Under the pieces are notes generated by a model. The model worked only from the letters and a program-made list of their open reading frames with translations. It ran no database searches and was not told where the DNA came from. From Manganibacter manganicus (GTDB taxonomy: Bacteria; Pseudomonadota; Alphaproteobacteria; Rhizobiales; Rhizobiaceae): a DNA stretch of 64,000 bases. A program made the translations under genes and the position numbers. Below are positions 63,521-64,000 of the stretch, piece after piece. How positions within the stretch are numbered: position 1 is the stretch's first letter; each line of letters opens with the position of its first letter. The stretch covers positions 290,564-354,563 of the forward strand of contig NZ_MDET01000001.1 of the NCBI RefSeq assembly GCF_002075885.1, given 5' to 3'.

Positions 63521-64000
63521 GTGAAACTTTCGGAGGCCGTTGAACTACTTGCGCGCCGCCTCTCCTTGAAGCGCGGGCGCGTCGCGGCGATTGCCAATCG
63601 GCTTCAGCACGCTGGCATGATCGCACTGGCCGAGGCCAAGAAGACACCGCCCGACCTTTCGGACGACGAAATGGCCAGCCTTACGCTTGCTGTGCTGGCT
63701 GAGAACGGCGTCGAAACTGCCGCCAGCCGCGCACGCGACTATGGCGGTATGACGTCCACTGACGGTTACAGGTTAGCGGAATCACTGCGGGCAGTGCTGT
63801 CCGGCCAAGCGCAGCCGGGCGACATCATCGTCCGTGAAGGCGGTGCCCACGCGACTGTGAACGGCAGTTACATCGTCTTCGGCTCACCCGCAGAAGACGG
63901 CCCTGCGCGGTTCTGCACGGGTGCAACCCTGTCGGCAATCGTCGCCGAGATACAGGGTCTAACACCCGGCACAGCAGACGCTGTGGCAGCAATCACAAGG
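63521..64000 (+). CDS. Element protein of unknown function, C-terminus beyond the window
   Basis: An open frame with AAAGGAGG 5 nt before a GTG start, still open after 160 codons at the window edge. It begins MKLSEAVELLARRLSLKRGRVAAIANRLQHAGMI, a helical segment resembling small HTH-like N-termini of phage proteins located before terminase genes; this is an impression only. A linker (TPPDLSDDEMAS) follows, then a second domain. No named function. Confidence 0.75.
   Translation, partial: MKLSEAVELLARRLSLKRGRVAAIANRLQHAGMIALAEAKKTPPDLSDDEMASLTLAVLAENGVETAASRARDYGGMTSTDGYRLAESLRAVLSGQAQPGDIIVREGGAHATVNGSYIVFGSPAEDGPARFCTGATLSAIVAEIQGLTPGTADAVAAITR

Larger units (their letters stand above)
56290..64000. 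mobile_element. Integrated element at tRNA-Pro(GGG), left part (phage satellite or prophage early region)
   Basis: The left boundary is the tRNA-Pro 3' half. Inside lie a tyrosine integrase pointing inward, an AlpA-type HTH protein, a primase, a helicase-like protein, an iteron region and orphan ORFs, all on the plus strand and tightly packed with start/stop overlaps. None of these has a metabolic role and none is part of the conserved host gene run. This order is that of P4/PICI-type satellites and of early regions of compact phages. The right end, expected to carry an intact tRNA-Pro, is outside the window, so size and capsid genes cannot be judged. Confidence 0.85.

Overview
The window is a stretch of chromosome from an alphaproteobacterium of the order Hyphomicrobiales (Rhizobiales), probably a Brucellaceae/Phyllobacteriaceae/Rhizobiaceae-type organism. 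The evidence is gene content typical of that order: an acpXL/lpxXL locus for very-long-chain lipid A acylation, RirA (the rhizobial Fe-S iron regulator), LdtR with a paired L,D-transpeptidase, putA with a divergent Lrp-type regulator, a glyA-nrdR-ribD-ribE-ribH-nusB run, a plsX-fabH-ihfA-merR run, and dispersed palindromic intergenic repeats familiar from rhizobia. The genus cannot be fixed from the sequence alone.

Layout. 1-5.0 kb: tail of an L,D-transpeptidase, then the minus-strand lipid A operon acpXL-fabF2-fabF1-adh-lpxXL. 5.2-15.8 kb: a GFA-family protein, a histidine-phosphatase-like protein with an altered active site, an AEC permease, gabD, an aldose epimerase, a KDG-type sugar kinase, a FixH-like protein, and putR/putA. 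15.9-25.0 kb: a complete heme acquisition locus. A receptor - unknown periplasmic protein - TonB - IsdG-type heme oxygenase operon on the minus strand faces hmuP-hmuS-hmuT-hmuU-hmuV on the plus strand, and rirA follows. Matches to the RirA IRO motif (TGA-N9-TCA) lie between the divergent operons and ahead of rirA. 25-39.9 kb: GNAT, a secreted unknown, parC, an HxlR regulator, a 161-bp tandem repeat, several transporters, bpt, hemB and a CoA hydratase/hydrolase. 40-42.4 kb: ldtR and its L,D-transpeptidase neighbour with a perfect 24-bp palindrome between them, then two related long palindromes. 42.5-56 kb: conserved housekeeping run glyA-nrdR-ribDEH-nusB, a broken MFS gene, hppA, bamE, a cytochrome bc1 chaperone, DUF177, plsX, fabH, ihfA and merR.

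56.29 kb to the end: the left part of an integrated element. Its left boundary is the 3' half of a tRNA-Pro(GGG) gene cut in the anticodon loop. Inward from it lie a tyrosine integrase, a small coupled HTH protein, an AlpA-type regulator, an unknown, a Toprim primase and a DUF3987-type helicase-like protein, joined by 1-4 nt overlaps except before alpA. A GTTAC-repeat region that looks like a replication origin follows, then small ORFs, an orphan 384-residue protein and a truncated ORF at the window edge. The order int-alpA-primase-helicase-ori resembles phage satellites (P4/PICI type) or the early region of a small temperate phage. Two of its proteins (AlpA and the 384-residue orphan) end in tails resembling the alphaproteobacterial tmRNA (ssrA) tag, (A/S)NDN...AA, which suggests the element uses the host SspB/ClpXP system to keep them short-lived. 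The right end of the element is outside the window.
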